Positions 7,586-18,060 of a stretch of 64,000 bases of DNA are shown here, one piece after another. The stretch's first letter is position 1, and every line of letters begins with the position of its first letter. The stretch covers positions 186,001-250,000 of the forward strand of contig JAZGTN010000220.1 in the NCBI GenBank assembly GCA_037783415.1, given 5' to 3'. The DNA comes from Leptasterias polaris. Lineage: Eukaryota > Echinodermata > Asteroidea > Forcipulatida > Asteriidae. A program made the translations under genes and the position numbers. The notes beneath the pieces are model-generated. The model saw nothing but the letters and a program-made list of their open reading frames with translations. It did no database searches and was not told the DNA's origin.

Positions 7586-10528
7586 CTGCCCCCTCCAAGA
7601 ACACTGCTTGTCCCCAAGCAGGCAGCGAACTCCCGTCCCGGTGGGAACACGCAACAACAACAACAACAACAACAACAAAAAGGCTGGCAAGTCTGTCCTA
7701 CTATGGCTGTTGGCCTTGTGTCTCTGGTCCGGCCGTCCCCGGCGGTGGCTGTCGCTGGGTCTCCGTCGGTTCCCACTCCATCCGCTCCATCCTCCACTCG
7801 TTCCGCAGGTGCGGAGCTGATTCACAGGCTCCGCTCCATAGGTTTGTACAGTGCGGGGCTGAGCCGTTGGCTCCGTTCCATGGGGTTGTTTGCGGAGCTG
7901 ATTGACAGGCTCCGCACAATAGAATTGTGTAGTGCGGAGCTGAGCCGTGGGCTCTGCTCCATTGGTTTGCACAGTGCGGAGCTGATTCACAAGCTCCGCT
8001 CCATAGGGTTGTGCAGTGCGGAGCTGAGCTGTGGGCTCCGCTCCATTGGTTTGTACAGTGCGGAGCTGATTGACAAGCTCCGCTCCATAGGGTTGTGTAG
8101 TGCGGAGCTGAGCCGTGGGCTCTGCTCCATTGGTTTGTACAGTGCGGAGCTGATTGACAAGCTCCGCTCCATAGGGTTGTGTAGTGCGGAGCTGAGCCGT
8201 GGGCTCTGCTCCATTGGTTTGTACAGTGCGGAGCTGATTCACAAGCTCCGCTCCATAGGGTTGTGTAGTGCGGAGCTGAGCCGTGGGCTCTGCTCCATTG
8301 GTTTGTACAGTGCGGAGCTGATTCACAAGCTCCGCTCCATAGGGTTGTGTAGTGCGGAGCTGAGCCGTGGGCTCTGCTCCATTGGTTTGTACAGTGCGGA
8401 GCTGATTGACAAGCTCCGCTCCATAGGGTTGTGTAGTGCGGAGCTGAGCCGTGGGCTCTGCTCCATTGGTTTGTACAGTGCGGAGCTGATTGACAAGCTC
8501 CGCTCCATAGGGTTGTGTAGTGCGGAGCTGAGCCGTGGGCTCTGCTCCATTGGTTTGTACAGTGCGGAGCTGATTCACAAGCTCCGCTCCATAGGGTTGT
8601 GTAGTGCGGAGCTGAGCCGTGGGCTCTGCTCCATTGGTTTGTACAGTGCGGAGCTGATTGACAAGCTCCGCTCCATAGGGTTGTGTAGTGCGGAGCTGAG
8701 CCGTGGGCTCTGCTCCATTGGTTTGTACAGTGCGGAGCTGATTCACAAGCTCCGCTCCATAGGGTTGTGTAGTGCGGAGCTGAGCCGTGGGCTCTGCTCC
8801 ATTGGTTTGTACAGTGCGGAGCTGATTCACAAGCTCCGCTCCATAGGGTTGTGTAGTGCGGAGCTGAGCCGTGGGCTCTGCTCCATTGGTTTGTACAGTG
8901 CGGAGCTGATTGACAAGCTCCGCTCCATAGGGTTGTGTAGTGCGGAGCTGAGCCGTGGGCTCTGCTCCATTGGTTTGTACAGTGCGGAGCTGATTCACAA
9001 GCTCCGCTCCATAGGGTTGTGTAGTGCGGAGCTGAGCCGTGGGCTCTGCTCCATTGGTTTGTACAGTGCGGAGCTGATTCACAAGCTCCGCTCCATAGGG
9101 TTGTGTAGTGCGGAGCTGAGCCGTGGGCTCTGCTCCATTGGTTTGTACAGTGCGGAGCTGATTGACAAGCTCCGCTCCATAGGGTTGTGTAGTGCGGAGC
9201 TGAGCCGTGGGCTCTGCTCCATTGGTTTGTACAGTGCGGAGCTGGTTCACAAGCTCCGCTCCATAGGGTTGTGTAGTGCGGAGCTGAGCCGTGGGCTCTG
9301 CTCCATTGGTTTGTACAGTGCGGAGCTGATTCACAAGCTCCGCTCCATAGGGTTGTGTAGTGCGGAGCTGAGCCGTGGGCTCTGCTCCATTGGTTTGTAC
9401 AGTGCGGAGCTGATTCACAAGCTCCGCTCCATAGGGTTGTGTAGTGCGGAGCTGAGCCGTGGGCTCTGCTCCATTGGTTTGTACAGTGCGGAGCTGATTG
9501 ACAAGCTCCGCTCCATAGGGTTGTGTAGTGCGGAGCTGAGCCGTGGGCTCTGCACCATTGGTTTGTACAGTGCGGAGCTGAGCCGTGTGCTCCGCTCCAT
9601 AGGTTTGTACAGTGCGGAGCTGAGCCGTGTGCTCCGCTCCATAGGTTTGTGCAGTGCGGAGCTGAGCCGTGTGCTCCGCTCCATTGGTTTGTGCAGTGCG
9701 GAGCTGAGCCGTGGGCTCCGCTCCATAGGTTTGTGCAGTGCGGAGCTGATTGACAGGCTCCGCACAAAAGAAATGTGCGGGGTCGAGTTGAATCAAATTC
9801 TCTGTCTCATAGGCCTGTGCTGTCAGCCTCTGGTCAACAAGACCACGCACTTCCGTGCCGTGACTTCGTGGCTCCTGGGCCCGCTGCGGTGTAGACTGGG
9901 CATCCCCCATGTGGGCACGCTCCCGGAAGAAAGGCCCCGAAGAAAGCTGCTCCACAACCGCATGTCCGGGGTGAGGATGGCCCAGTTCCGAAAAGAGCCG
10001 CGCTCTGATGTCTCCCGCCGAATGCCACGGGGAGGGGAAGGTCGGTTCCGTGTGGGACCGCCCCAACCCCTCCCTGGTCTCTGGGGCATGCTGCGGAGAG
10101 GCACAGAACTGCTTCCTTGGAACCCGCTCCGATCCTTCCCCCCTCACGTCGGTGCTCCGTCGCCCCGACCCTTCCGCCCCTCTCATGTCGGTGCTCTGTT
10201 GAGAGAACCAGAACGATTCTGTGAGGGATCGCCCCGACCCCTCCAGCCCCCTCGTGTCTGTGCTCTGTTGAGAGAGCCGGAACGATTCCGAGGGATCGCC
10301 CCGACCCCTCCGCCCACTTCGTGCCGGTACGTTGCGGAGGGAGCCGGAACGATTCCGTGTGGTACCGCTCCGACCCCCCGCACCCACCTGACCCGACGTG
10401 GACGTGACTCTACTGACCTTAAGAACCTGTGGCTGACCCCCCTCATCTCCACTGTTGCTCCTACCGGCCTCTCCCAGCCCTAGGAATGATAAAATCTCAT
10501 CCACTGTAGACCACAATGGCCCACCCAT
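7493..10528 (-). CDS. Long open frame through the LTR element interior, coding status doubtful
   Basis: From an ATG at 10526-10528 the frame reads MGGPLWSTVDEILSFLG, then a Gly/Arg/Ser-rich stretch, then a 28-residue repeat (TAQLRTTQPYG / AELVNQLRTVQTNGAEP) through the satellite and into the 3' LTR, about 1010 residues. The ATG lies about 150 bp downstream of the primer-binding site, where gag would start. However, the opposite strand is open for 997 codons over nearly the same stretch, and a second minus frame for 688. The openness may therefore just reflect a stop-free 84-bp unit. No known domain was recognised. Confidence 0.25.
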   Translation of the reverse strand: MGGPLWSTVDEILSFLGLGEAGRSNSGDEGGQPQVLKVSRVTSTSGQVGAGGRSGTTRNRSGSLRNVPARSGRRGRGDPSESFRLSQQSTDTRGLEGSGRSLTESFWFSQQSTDMRGAEGSGRRSTDVRGEGSERVPRKQFCASPQHAPETREGLGRSHTEPTFPSPWHSAGDIRARLFSELGHPHPGHAVVEQLSSGPFFRERAHMGDAQSTPQRAQEPRSHGTEVRGLVDQRLTAQAYETENLIQLDPAHFFCAEPVNQLRTAQTYGAEPTAQLRTAQTNGAEHTAQLRTAQTYGAEHTAQLRTVQTYGAEHTAQLRTVQTNGAEPTAQLRTTQPYGAELVNQLRTVQTNGAEPTAQLRTTQPYGAELVNQLRTVQTNGAEPTAQLRTTQPYGAELVNQLRTVQTNGAEPTAQLRTTQPYGAELVNQLRTVQTNGAEPTAQLRTTQPYGAELVNQLRTVQTNGAEPTAQLRTTQPYGAELVNQLRTVQTNGAEPTAQLRTTQPYGAELVNQLRTVQTNGAEPTAQLRTTQPYGAELVNQLRTVQTNGAEPTAQLRTTQPYGAELVNQLRTVQTNGAEPTAQLRTTQPYGAELVNQLRTVQTNGAEPTAQLRTTQPYGAELVNQLRTVQTNGAEPTAQLRTTQPYGAELVNQLRTVQTNGAEPTAQLRTTQPYGAELVNQLRTVQTNGAEPTAQLRTTQPYGAELVNQLRTVQTNGAEPTAQLRTTQPYGAELVNQLRTVQTNGAEPTAQLRTTQPYGAELVNQLRTVQTNGAEPTAQLRTTQPYGAELVNQLRTVQTNGAEPTAQLRTTQPYGAELVNQLRTVQTNGAEPTAQLRTAQPYGAELVNQLRTVQTNGAEPTAQLRTTQFYCAEPVNQLRKQPHGTEPTAQPRTVQTYGAEPVNQLRTCGTSGGWSGWSGNRRRPSDSHRRGRPDQRHKANSHSRTDLPAFLLLLLLLLLRVPTGTGVRCLLGDKQCSWRGQCSVWPRPFSERAPARARWEPCYRAASWRAL
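7586..7596 (-). other. Polypurine tract
   Basis: On the minus strand GGAGGGGGCAG abuts the left LTR, the place and composition expected for the plus-strand primer of an LTR retrotransposon. Confidence 0.65.
7652..7680. repeat. (CAA)n microsatellite
   Basis: About nine CAA units inside the LTR element, between the polypurine tract and the satellite array. Confidence 0.9.
7811..9780. repeat. 42/84-bp tandem satellite inside the LTR element
   Basis: The regular core is 19 units of exactly 84 bp (7976-9571). Each unit is made of two diverged 42-bp halves starting GCGGAGCTGATT and GCGGAGCTGAGC. More diverged 42-bp halves extend to both sides. Within each first half GCGGAGCT and AGCTCCGC are complementary around an 8-base loop, so RNA from either strand would fold into a row of hairpins. 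The period is a multiple of three, so frames stay open on both strands. Units differ mainly at one position (GATTGAC or GATTCAC), with local HHD ordering hinting at a higher-order repeat. Confidence 0.95.
10100..10395. repeat. Degenerate ~65-bp GC-rich repeats in the LTR element
   Basis: Three to four diverged copies share GAACGATTC near GGATCGCCCCGACCCCTCC. They suggest a second, older tandem expansion next to the main satellite. Confidence 0.6.
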
Positions 10529-10659
10529 TGTCTGAGTCTGGCTCGGCGTGTCCCCAGCATCTGCTGAGTCTGACGCCAAACTACCCAACACACGTGAAAA
10601 CCCCCACAGAGAAAACAATCTTTTTACCTGATTCCAGTGTCTTGCTAGTGCTCCTGCCG

Positions 10660-10677
10660 TCCCGTCGCTGCCACCAA
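10660..10677 (-). other. Primer-binding site
   Basis: On the minus strand TTGGTGGCAGCGACGGGA directly follows the right (5') LTR. The TGG start matches the CCA end of a tRNA primer. The tRNA identity was not determined. Confidence 0.65.
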
Positions 10678-10993
10678 TGTAACAATAATTTGTCCACAGA
10701 TTCTTCTCAGCAGAACACAACAAAAACACACAGCAGGATACAGTTTTCTCGGTCAATTCTTTACTGGTTTATTCAACACGTCTCTACTCCAAGACTCACA
10801 TGACAAGAAGAACGTTTAGGCCACGTCTTCCCAACGAGACGGGTGTCCCAGCCGTTCAGCGAGGGGCCCGCTGCGACACAGCTCTAACAACGGTGCCGTG
10901 TCACAGCGCCCTCCAGGAGGCCGCTCGGTAACACGGCTCCCACCGAGCCCGTGCTGGCGCCCTCTCGCTGAACGGTCTGGGCCAAACGCTACA
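10678..10993 (-). repeat. 5' LTR (right copy)
   Basis: 316 bp, apparently identical to 7270-7585, followed by the GTAT target duplication at 10994-10997. Confidence 0.9.
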
Positions 10994-10997
10994 GTAT

Positions 10998-12099
10998 GTA
11001 TGCATGCAAACTCGTTAACTCCAAGTGTACTACTACAAAATAGTAGTACTTTTTTATTGGAGTAAATTAGACACTGCTTTATTTCATAATGAATGAAAAA
11101 GTGATGGCAGATACAGACTATTTTCCCTACTACTTTTTGTACTACTACTAGGTTAGGTATATAAATTTATAAAGCAGGAGGTAGTAGGTTCAACAAGAAG
11201 TTGTGCCGAGTATGTCTGTGAATTTTTAATCCTATACATATACTCTTAGTCTCAGTCTCACAGTCTCAGTCATGTCAGTCTCACTCTGTCTCAGGAAGCA
11301 CTGAGTACAGTCTAGCTTTAGTACTGTAGAGTAACTTAGAGTTTTAGACCCCGTTAAAAATACTGGGTCTATGTCATGTTCTACTCCATCTATCTAGCCA
11401 AGCAGCCATAGTCAACTCATGAACTCACTCACAGTACACTAATAATAAATTAAAAACACGTCAGCTTCACCATATGTGACACAGGACTCAGGAGGACTGT
11501 TCTGATCTGACCTTCGTCCTCCTACCATAGTCCTACAATAATCGTGATCAAAACAAAATGGCAACGTCGGGTTAAACTGTACATGTACATGTAGTAGTGC
11601 TACTATAGTACTAGTACATGGACAACAAGCTTTACGATCGAACATATACCGGTACGACGACATGATCAACATGTGGATTCATTGTGGGTGAAGTCACAAA
11701 ATAATCTTACAACCAAACAAAAATACATACATACATACATGCCTTCTGTACTCGACCTGTAGAAGTAGAACTATTATGAGTGTCCTTGCTCAAAGCTATG
11801 ACTAGTTATAGTATGACTATGACAAATCGTCACGGGAGACGAGTATATGATAAGTGGATCAAACCATGGAGGTAGGAAAAGCATGATCAAACCCATCATC
11901 TAGGAGTAACATGTGCCAACCTAAACAAACAAACATGCTCGATCTCATTGGCTTTATGATCTCGTCACATAGTGGCTCCCTCTTAGTTTTGTCGGAATTC
12001 GTTTTGTCAAGATATCGATCTGTTGTCAGGGGAGGGGGAGGAGGAGCGACGGACTAGGAAAATTAACATAATAAAACTGAAATAAATGAAAGTACTTAC
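10998..12099. other. Non-coding stretch
   Basis: It holds the second arm of the palindromic sequence hit by the LTR element (about 10997-11030), a TACTAC/GTAGTA-rich patch (11020-11170), a short CAGTCTCA-rich patch (11240-11300) and a CATA microsatellite (about 11724-11740). No further exon of the THAP gene on its right could be recognised. Confidence 0.4.
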
Positions 12100-12397
12100 A
12101 AGTATAGCATGTCTCCTTTCGACACGCAACCGGCGGGCAACTGGGCCATTGTTGTTGACATCTTCTTTACCCTGATTTAATTTCAATGATGGCCGATAAT
12201 TTTCATCACCAGGAAAATCACTGGGCCAGCCGGTTACAAAATGATGGCTACAAATTCGTTGGTAATTAGAGGGTTTCCACTCTCTTCCAAATTCCGCGCT
12301 TTATTTTATTTTTGTGTGGGAACCTGAAGAAAGACACGTCTTTGTTACCCTTCGTTTTTCTATTGTTACAACCCAGAACACAACAACTCACAGGCAT
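12100..12397 (-). pseudogene. THAP-type zinc finger exon with a frameshift
   Basis: From the ATG at 12397 the minus strand reads MPVSCCVLGCNNRKTKG, then DVSFFRFP, the start of a C2CH THAP DNA-binding domain. A one-base shift with a short deletion near 12290 moves the frame; the rest reads GREWKPSNYQRICSHHF, supplying the Trp, Pro and final Cys/His of the motif, then VTGWPSDFPGDENYRPSLK. The exon closes at a perfect splice donor (GTAAGTACT, minus strand, 12099-12091), so it was once a first coding exon of a THAP protein or P-element-like transposase. No later exons were found to the left. Confidence 0.65.
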
Positions 12398-12399
12398 TT

Positions 12400-14500
12400 T
12401 TGTAAGAGTTCCATTAAAATAAAGTTGAGATACGTGTTGTCGGTGGATTGATTGACGGCTAAATTCTTGTTGCCAACCAGTGGTAGTAATGCGCATGCGC
12501 GCGTCTAATTTGAATATTTCATGGGAATGGCCTATTGCTTTTGACTGGCACTCCCCAAACAAAGATATTGACAAAATAGGGAGACCGTTAACAAATTCCG
12601 CTCTAGTAATGCTTTTCTTTGTTCAACCCACATTTTTTCCAAAATAAATTCAACGGTTGTCAAAAAAACAAAAATACTCTATCATTGAGCCTCGAGAAAT
12701 GGGCGGAGTATCATTATTTATTTTGTATATTTATTTTTTTGGCTTAGTATGATACCATGTAGTTATTCCTTGTATTTAATATGAATTATCTTCGAAAAGA
12801 TTCTCTTGGATTCTGAATTACAAATTAAGGAAGATGGAAGACTTGTTATTAACCAAGCAACTTGTAGTGCATCAAAATACATCAAAGCTTGTACTTGACG
12901 CGCCACTTTTTATTTAAATTATAAACTGACATGTTAAATTGACATGTTTTATTTTGAAATATCAAAGCGTTAGTTGATAGTCCATCGTAGATCTAGATGT
13001 CATATTATTGAGAATATGCTTTACAGAGAAATTTAGGGGCATTCATGGTTCGTTTCCCCCATTTTGATCAAAAGTATTATCCCATAAATTCCGCTGTTTT
13101 TTTCCCCCAAATTAATGGCCATAAACATTTTCAAGTTTGTTCATTTGTAATCAAAATACTTACCTTGTATTGTGTTACTGTAGGGTCACCGTTGGTGCGC
13201 TATAATTGTTGTTTTTTCACATGTTTGGAAAACAACATGTTTTAACAGTTTTTCAACTTAAAAATCGATGCTGTCGTCAATTAAAATGGCGATTTCTGAT
13301 TGAAGATTTTTTATATTTGTTTTAAGGCCGACAATTATTGAAATTATTATGCTAACGAATATTCCATTCATAAACCCCCGAAGGGTTACAAACACACAAG
13401 TCTCCATTTTACGTTAAATGCCATTTTATTCGATATCTTTTTCACAGCAAAATTTGATTTATACAGTTAGAAAAAAATAAAACATAAAAAATACATGTTT
13501 ACAAAATGTCTGGTCGTCTTTTTGACATGTGATTGTGACATCATCGAAAGATATATATATATGATTACATATGTTTTTTTAAATTCATTCAGGGAAAGCT
13601 TCATTATAGAAAATGCTAAAATAAAACAACTTTTTTATCTAGCAACTCACACCTGTTATATCCATTCAAGTTTCTTTCCAAACAATTGGATCATGCAAAA
13701 ACCACTAGTGCTTCTGAATGGCCCAGGCGGATTTAACTGCCCATCAATTAAGTTTAAGCCCAAGTACACATGTAACTCAATATTAACACTGCAAAGATTG
13801 TATACTTTCCGAGTTTATTTCTGTAACGGAACCTTCAAAAAACGACCAACCCCCCCCCCCTAAAACACAAAAACACTTGAAGGTTAATAAACAACTAAAA
13901 TTAAGAGATTTGCGTTTGTCACCTTTTTGGTTTTGAAGGAAATCTATCTGCTAGAAATTAGGTGCATCACATTACTGAATTTCTTATCGAATCCAATAAT
14001 GCATGACCCAACCACTGTTTTGCCTACAACTTGACAAAGCTGTATCCCATCACCATAAACTTTCCGACTTTAATCATAAGTTATCAATGATCAAATTGTA
14101 AATGATCCAAGTTGCCAACAATAGACAACTGTTACCATGGCAACTGTTTTGTCCCCTTGGGTCACACGTGTTAACGTTGTTTGGTGGATTGGTAGTATTT
14201 TGTTATAAATGTTACACTTTTAGAATTTGAATTTTCAAAATGGCTGCCATAACCTTCGGCAAGCATGGAATTTGTTTCTTGCAGCCTATCAAAGTATTTT
14301 TTTTCCCCAATTTATTTATTTATATATTTATTATAATTCGTTTTATCACTTTAGTGATAAAACACATTATTCACCACTACTGTATACAAAGTGGCTTCTG
14401 TTGAGTGTTACCAATGACATACGGCTCGCCACTGGCATTGGGGCTGGGTGGCATTTGGCTAAACTGGGTCCCTGGTCACCTCACTTGTCATATCATGGCG
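12400..14500. other. Non-coding AT-rich stretch
   Basis: No supported gene. A C-tract ends near 13860, and AT-rich single-copy-looking DNA fills the rest. Short open frames here show no recognised domain. Confidence 0.4.
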
Positions 14501-14502
14501 CG

Positions 14503-15000
14503 GTGGAAACGCTCAGGGATGTTTTAGAACGATAATGTGCTTTAACAATTTAGCCTGTCAGTTTACGCTTAATTTATAATAAATATTTGGGGGAGAAACG
14601 TGCACACATGTATTGGTGGTAAACGGGTAAACAAATTTGTGGCAAGCAAGCCAAGTTTTCTAGGCAAGAATTTAGGGGCAAGCATTCCCCATGTTTTGTG
14701 GCAAGCGTGCCAAGTTTTCTGGGCAAGCATGCCTGGCTCTGTGTGGCAATTAGCGTGCCAAGGAATTTTCGGGCAAGCATGCCCAGTGTTTGAGGGCAAG
14801 CATGCCCTGTGCTTTGTTGCTAATATTTGGGGCAAGACCCCACCATTGATAATTTAGTTTTTCTAATGCAGCCTTTTGCCCAAAGTGGAATTGGTAAAAG
14901 GGGCTGAAATAAATGCAGTGGTCAAACTGTGCCAAATCACAACAATGTTTCAATGATTGTTTTCTCTGAACTGTCTGAGAATAATTGTTTGTTTTTAAAT
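14503..15000 (+). repeat. Interspersed repeat R1, copy 1 (with minisatellite insert)
   Basis: Its sequence reappears inverted at about 40685-40937 (shared words such as TTCTAATGCAGCCTTTTGCC and CAAACTGTGCCAAATCACAA with few changes). Copy 1 contains an extra ~252 bp (14601-14852) missing from copy 2. The family is unidentified. Confidence 0.75.
14601..14852. repeat. Array of short palindromes (GGGCAAGCATGCCC type)
   Basis: At least eight variants of GGCAAGC(A/G)TGCC, each self-complementary, are spaced about 25-40 bp with related spacers (CAGTGTTTGA, TGTTTTGTG). The array occupies exactly the segment missing from the second copy of repeat R1. It is not a CRISPR: repeats are short and variable, spacers resemble each other and the context is eukaryotic. 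Confidence 0.75.
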
Positions 15001-15127
15001 TACTTGTTAACATGCTAAAATAAATAAATTGCAACATTTGTTTTCTTTTAACATAGGATAATCTCAAAGTCGGATAAACTTACACTTATAGATAGCACTT
15101 CAAACGTGACTAAATAAAACAATTAAT

Positions 15128-16870
15128 AAATTGCCATTTCGCCCTAAATACTCCACAGATATGGCCTTGATTGAACTTCATAACAAAATTTCCTCTTCTG
15201 TTGATAAGAAAAATCATACTCTTGGTATTTTTTTAGACCTGTCAAAAGCGTTTGATACATTAAACCATGATATTTTACTTTCCAAATTACGTCATTATGG
15301 TATAAGGGGTGTGGCCTTGGAATGATTTCGTAGCTATTTGAAAAATCGTGATCAGTTCGTTCTTTTCTCTCATGTAAAATCAGAGTTAGCCCAACTCTCT
15401 TGTGGTGTTCCTCAAGGAACAATTCTCAGACCTCTTTTATTTATCCTCTATGTTAACGACAGTACCGAATCGTCTCATAAAGTTTCTTTTCTTTTATTTG
15501 CTGATGACACAAATATTTTCTATAATCATGAAAACTTGCAAGAACTTTTTGAAATTGTGAACAGTCACCGAAATGATTAAATTAACAGATTGGTTTAAGT
15601 GTAACAAGCTCTCTCTAAACTTAAACAAAACTAACTATATTATTTTTGGCGCAAAAATACATAACGAAAACATTCACGTTTATATTAATGACATACCCTT
15701 GAAGCAAGTTTGTTCAACTAAATTTCTAGGAGTAGTGGTGGATGAAAAACTAAATTGGATTGATCACATCAATTACATTTCCTTAAAAATATCACGTGTT
15801 ACGGGTGTTCTAAACAGGGTCAAACATTATATATCAAGAAACTCACTAAGAACACTTTATTTGACACTAGCTCAGCCTTATTACATTTATTGTAACATTG
15901 TTTGGGCCTCAGCTCCCTCATCCAGTCTAAATCGCTTAATATATCTTCAGAAACGACTTGTTCGTATTCTTACAAATTCATCTTTCAGAGAACATACCCA
16001 ACCACTGTTTCATTATCTTACTTTACTAAAGTTGAATGACATCTATACATACCACGTTTCTCTTTTCATGTTTAAACATACCAAAAACTCCCTCCCTCCG
16101 TCCATTTCGGAGAACTTTAAATACCGTAGTCAAATCTATTTCTATAATACTCGTTCAGCCAATAAGATTCACATCCCCAGGCTCCGCACTTCCTTTGCTC
16201 AACGTACTGTTTTGTTCATGGGTCCACAAATTTGGAATAACCTCCCTCCAAACATCACTAGCATTCATATCTTTAAGCATTCTGTCAAAAAATTCCTCAT
16301 TGGCAAATATAAATGATTGTCGTGTCTCCAGGTGTTTAATCCCAGTAATCTTTAAGAATGAAACCCGCCTTTAGTATGTCTCCAGACACCCTCGATCCGA
16401 ATTAATAAATGAAGGTTAATTCGTATGCTCTCTCCCCATTCCAGTCCAGACAAAGTTACATTGTTTTGTTCCGTGAATTTGTCCTAAGTCCTGTGTTTTC
16501 TTGTGTGTGCTTAAATGTAAATTGTTTGTAACTTTACCCTGTATTTGCCAATGGTTGAGTGGGGGTCGTCGGCCCAGTGTTCTTCATGTTCATCCCATGT
16601 ATCTTTTTCACTGTTTTTCTTTTTGGGTTTCTTCGAAAAGCAATCAACAAATAAAAAAATAATTCAAAATTCCACTTATTTCTAGTCCGTTTGCATGAAT
16701 ACACCCACTTTCCCATTGGCACTTACATAGGGTCATCGATACAAGCCCTATGGGTTTATAGATGGCCCTCCGCTCAATATGTATTATTTTCTTCAAAGCC
16801 GTTGATTTATGACTTATTGTTTACTTGAGTGGAAATTAATAAACAAACAAACAAACAAACAAACAAACTA
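15128..16870 (+). mobile_element. 5'-truncated LINE, same family style as the 0-3.8 kb element
   Basis: The element begins inside the RT domain ([17 protein letters not shown]), runs through the RT and C-terminal region to 16316, then a ~550-bp 3' UTR ending in an (AAAC)n tail at about 16842-16868. Truncation at the 5' end is typical for incomplete target-primed reverse transcription. Confidence 0.88.
15131..16316 (+). pseudogene. LINE reverse transcriptase fragment with stop and frameshift
   Basis: Motif A appears as [15 protein letters not shown], then a TGA at 15323-15325 follows GIRGVALE. The frame continues with SCGVPQGTILRPLLF and FADDTNIFYNHE (catalytic FADD), then shifts near 15575 into WFKCNKLSLNLNKTNYIIFG, ending HSVKKFLIGKYK with a stop at 16316. 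Order and motifs match the LINE at 0-3.8 kb, where the corresponding words are nearly the same. Nonfunctional. Confidence 0.88.
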
Positions 16871-16879
16871 ATATTGAGG

Positions 16880-18060
16880 ATCCCATAATGTGGTGAGGAT
16901 GTAAATCATCTTGACCCGGTAGTGTCAAACGCCTTGTGAACGTCAATGAAGGTGATCTAGAATTTCCCTTTTCTTATAAGCATTGTTGATGAAGTAGAGC
17001 ACGAGGTTATCATTGGGGCACGACACCGTCCTCCCCACAGCACTTTCCACTCTTGAGCGCACCCTTTGCCTTGATTACTCCTTGTGGTTTTGGGCCATCC
17101 TAGATGTCCCCGGTATCGTCGAACACCTAATCCACCACCTGTGCACCCAGCACCTCCGGTTCATCGCCAATAAGATGTTTGAAGTGGTTTTTCAATGTCT
17201 CACCCGCTGCTCATCGGTATCTCCCTTGATCTTAGAGGGTCTGGAGGACGTTCTGCCGGTATCTCGTTGATGAGTCTCCAGCTCACCGCATGCTTTTTGT
17301 TGACAAGAGCTAGCTTCTTCCACTTCTCTGATTTTTAGGGTAAGCTCCTCCTCCTATATGAGTTCATGTGTTTCAAGTAGGACCTTCTTCTTGTTTTTGT
17401 ACACTGTCCTCTTGGTTGGTGAAGCTGTGGTCTGCTACAAGAGAAGAGTAGGCCACTTCCATCTCCTCCCTAGCTCTGACAACCCGCGGATCTGGTGTGG
17501 CTTCCCCCCACACACCTCTTCACCTTGGGGACCTTGTCCATGCAGACCACCGCAGCCCCCTTATTTGCTCTCACAAACTTGTCATAGCGGTTGGTTTCAA
17601 AATTATCCTCCTCCGTCAATACCTGCAAATGATTTGAATTTCTACGACATACCTCTCTCTTCCCAATTGTACTTCACCCTTCTCGTCACTGCCTTGCGTG
17701 GTGCACGGAGGCTGAGACGGACCTTCGTCACCACAACTCTATAATCTGATCCTACCGTAGAGAAGGTACTGTGGGCATAATAATTGATGATACTGTTACG
17801 CCATTTCCTCCTGGTCAGAATGAAGTCGATCTGGGCCTTCCTCCCGGATGATGACAGCCACAGACGCAAACCGGTTGTTTGTGTCTTCCCCCAGCCCCAG
17901 TCGGGCATTGAAGTCACCAAGGATGACAAGGAAGTGGTATGGGAAACAGCCTCTATCGCGTGTCGTAGGTCATCATAGAACTTCGTTTTCTCCTCTTCAG
18001 GTGCAGTACAGTATGTGCTTAATTAGGCCTCCATGGTTGTGAGGACAGGATTCAGGTGGC
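16880..18060 (-). pseudogene. RTE-like LINE remnant (endonuclease C-terminus and RT pieces)
   Basis: On the minus strand, 17929-17642 reads KAQIDFILTRRKWRNS, then STVGSDYRVVVTKVRLSLR, the C-terminal part of an APE endonuclease (QIDFIL and GSDYRVV in place of the SDH block) of the RTE/craniofacial-development-protein-2-like type. Further downstream (about 16960-16920) FIDVHKAFDTTG is an RT motif A. Frames between are broken by many indels, so the remnant is old. It abuts the (AAAC)n tail of the LINE on its left. Confidence 0.65.

Larger units (their letters stand above)
7270..10993 (-). mobile_element. Non-autonomous LTR retrotransposon carrying an 84-bp satellite
   Basis: Two 316-bp LTRs (7270-7585 and 10678-10993) begin TGTAAC and end GCTACA and look identical by eye. 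The insertion is flanked by a GTAT duplication (7266-7269 and 10994-10997). Transcription orientation is leftward: a primer-binding site starting TTGGTGGCAGCGACGGG adjoins the right LTR, and a polypurine tract GGAGGGGGCAG adjoins the left LTR. No gag, protease, RT, RNase H or integrase is present. The interior is satellite-like repeats plus a GC-rich region. It must be mobilised in trans by an autonomous partner; identical LTRs imply recent insertion. Confidence 0.9.

Noticed and set aside
7490..10483. 997-residue plus-strand protein
   Set aside because: It runs antisense to the LTR element, has no start context and follows from a stop-free 84-bp repeat; the LTR signals point to the minus strand.
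14636..14835. CRISPR-like array of palindromic repeats
   Set aside because: Repeats are short, variable and the spacers are related to each other; the context is eukaryotic and no cas genes exist.
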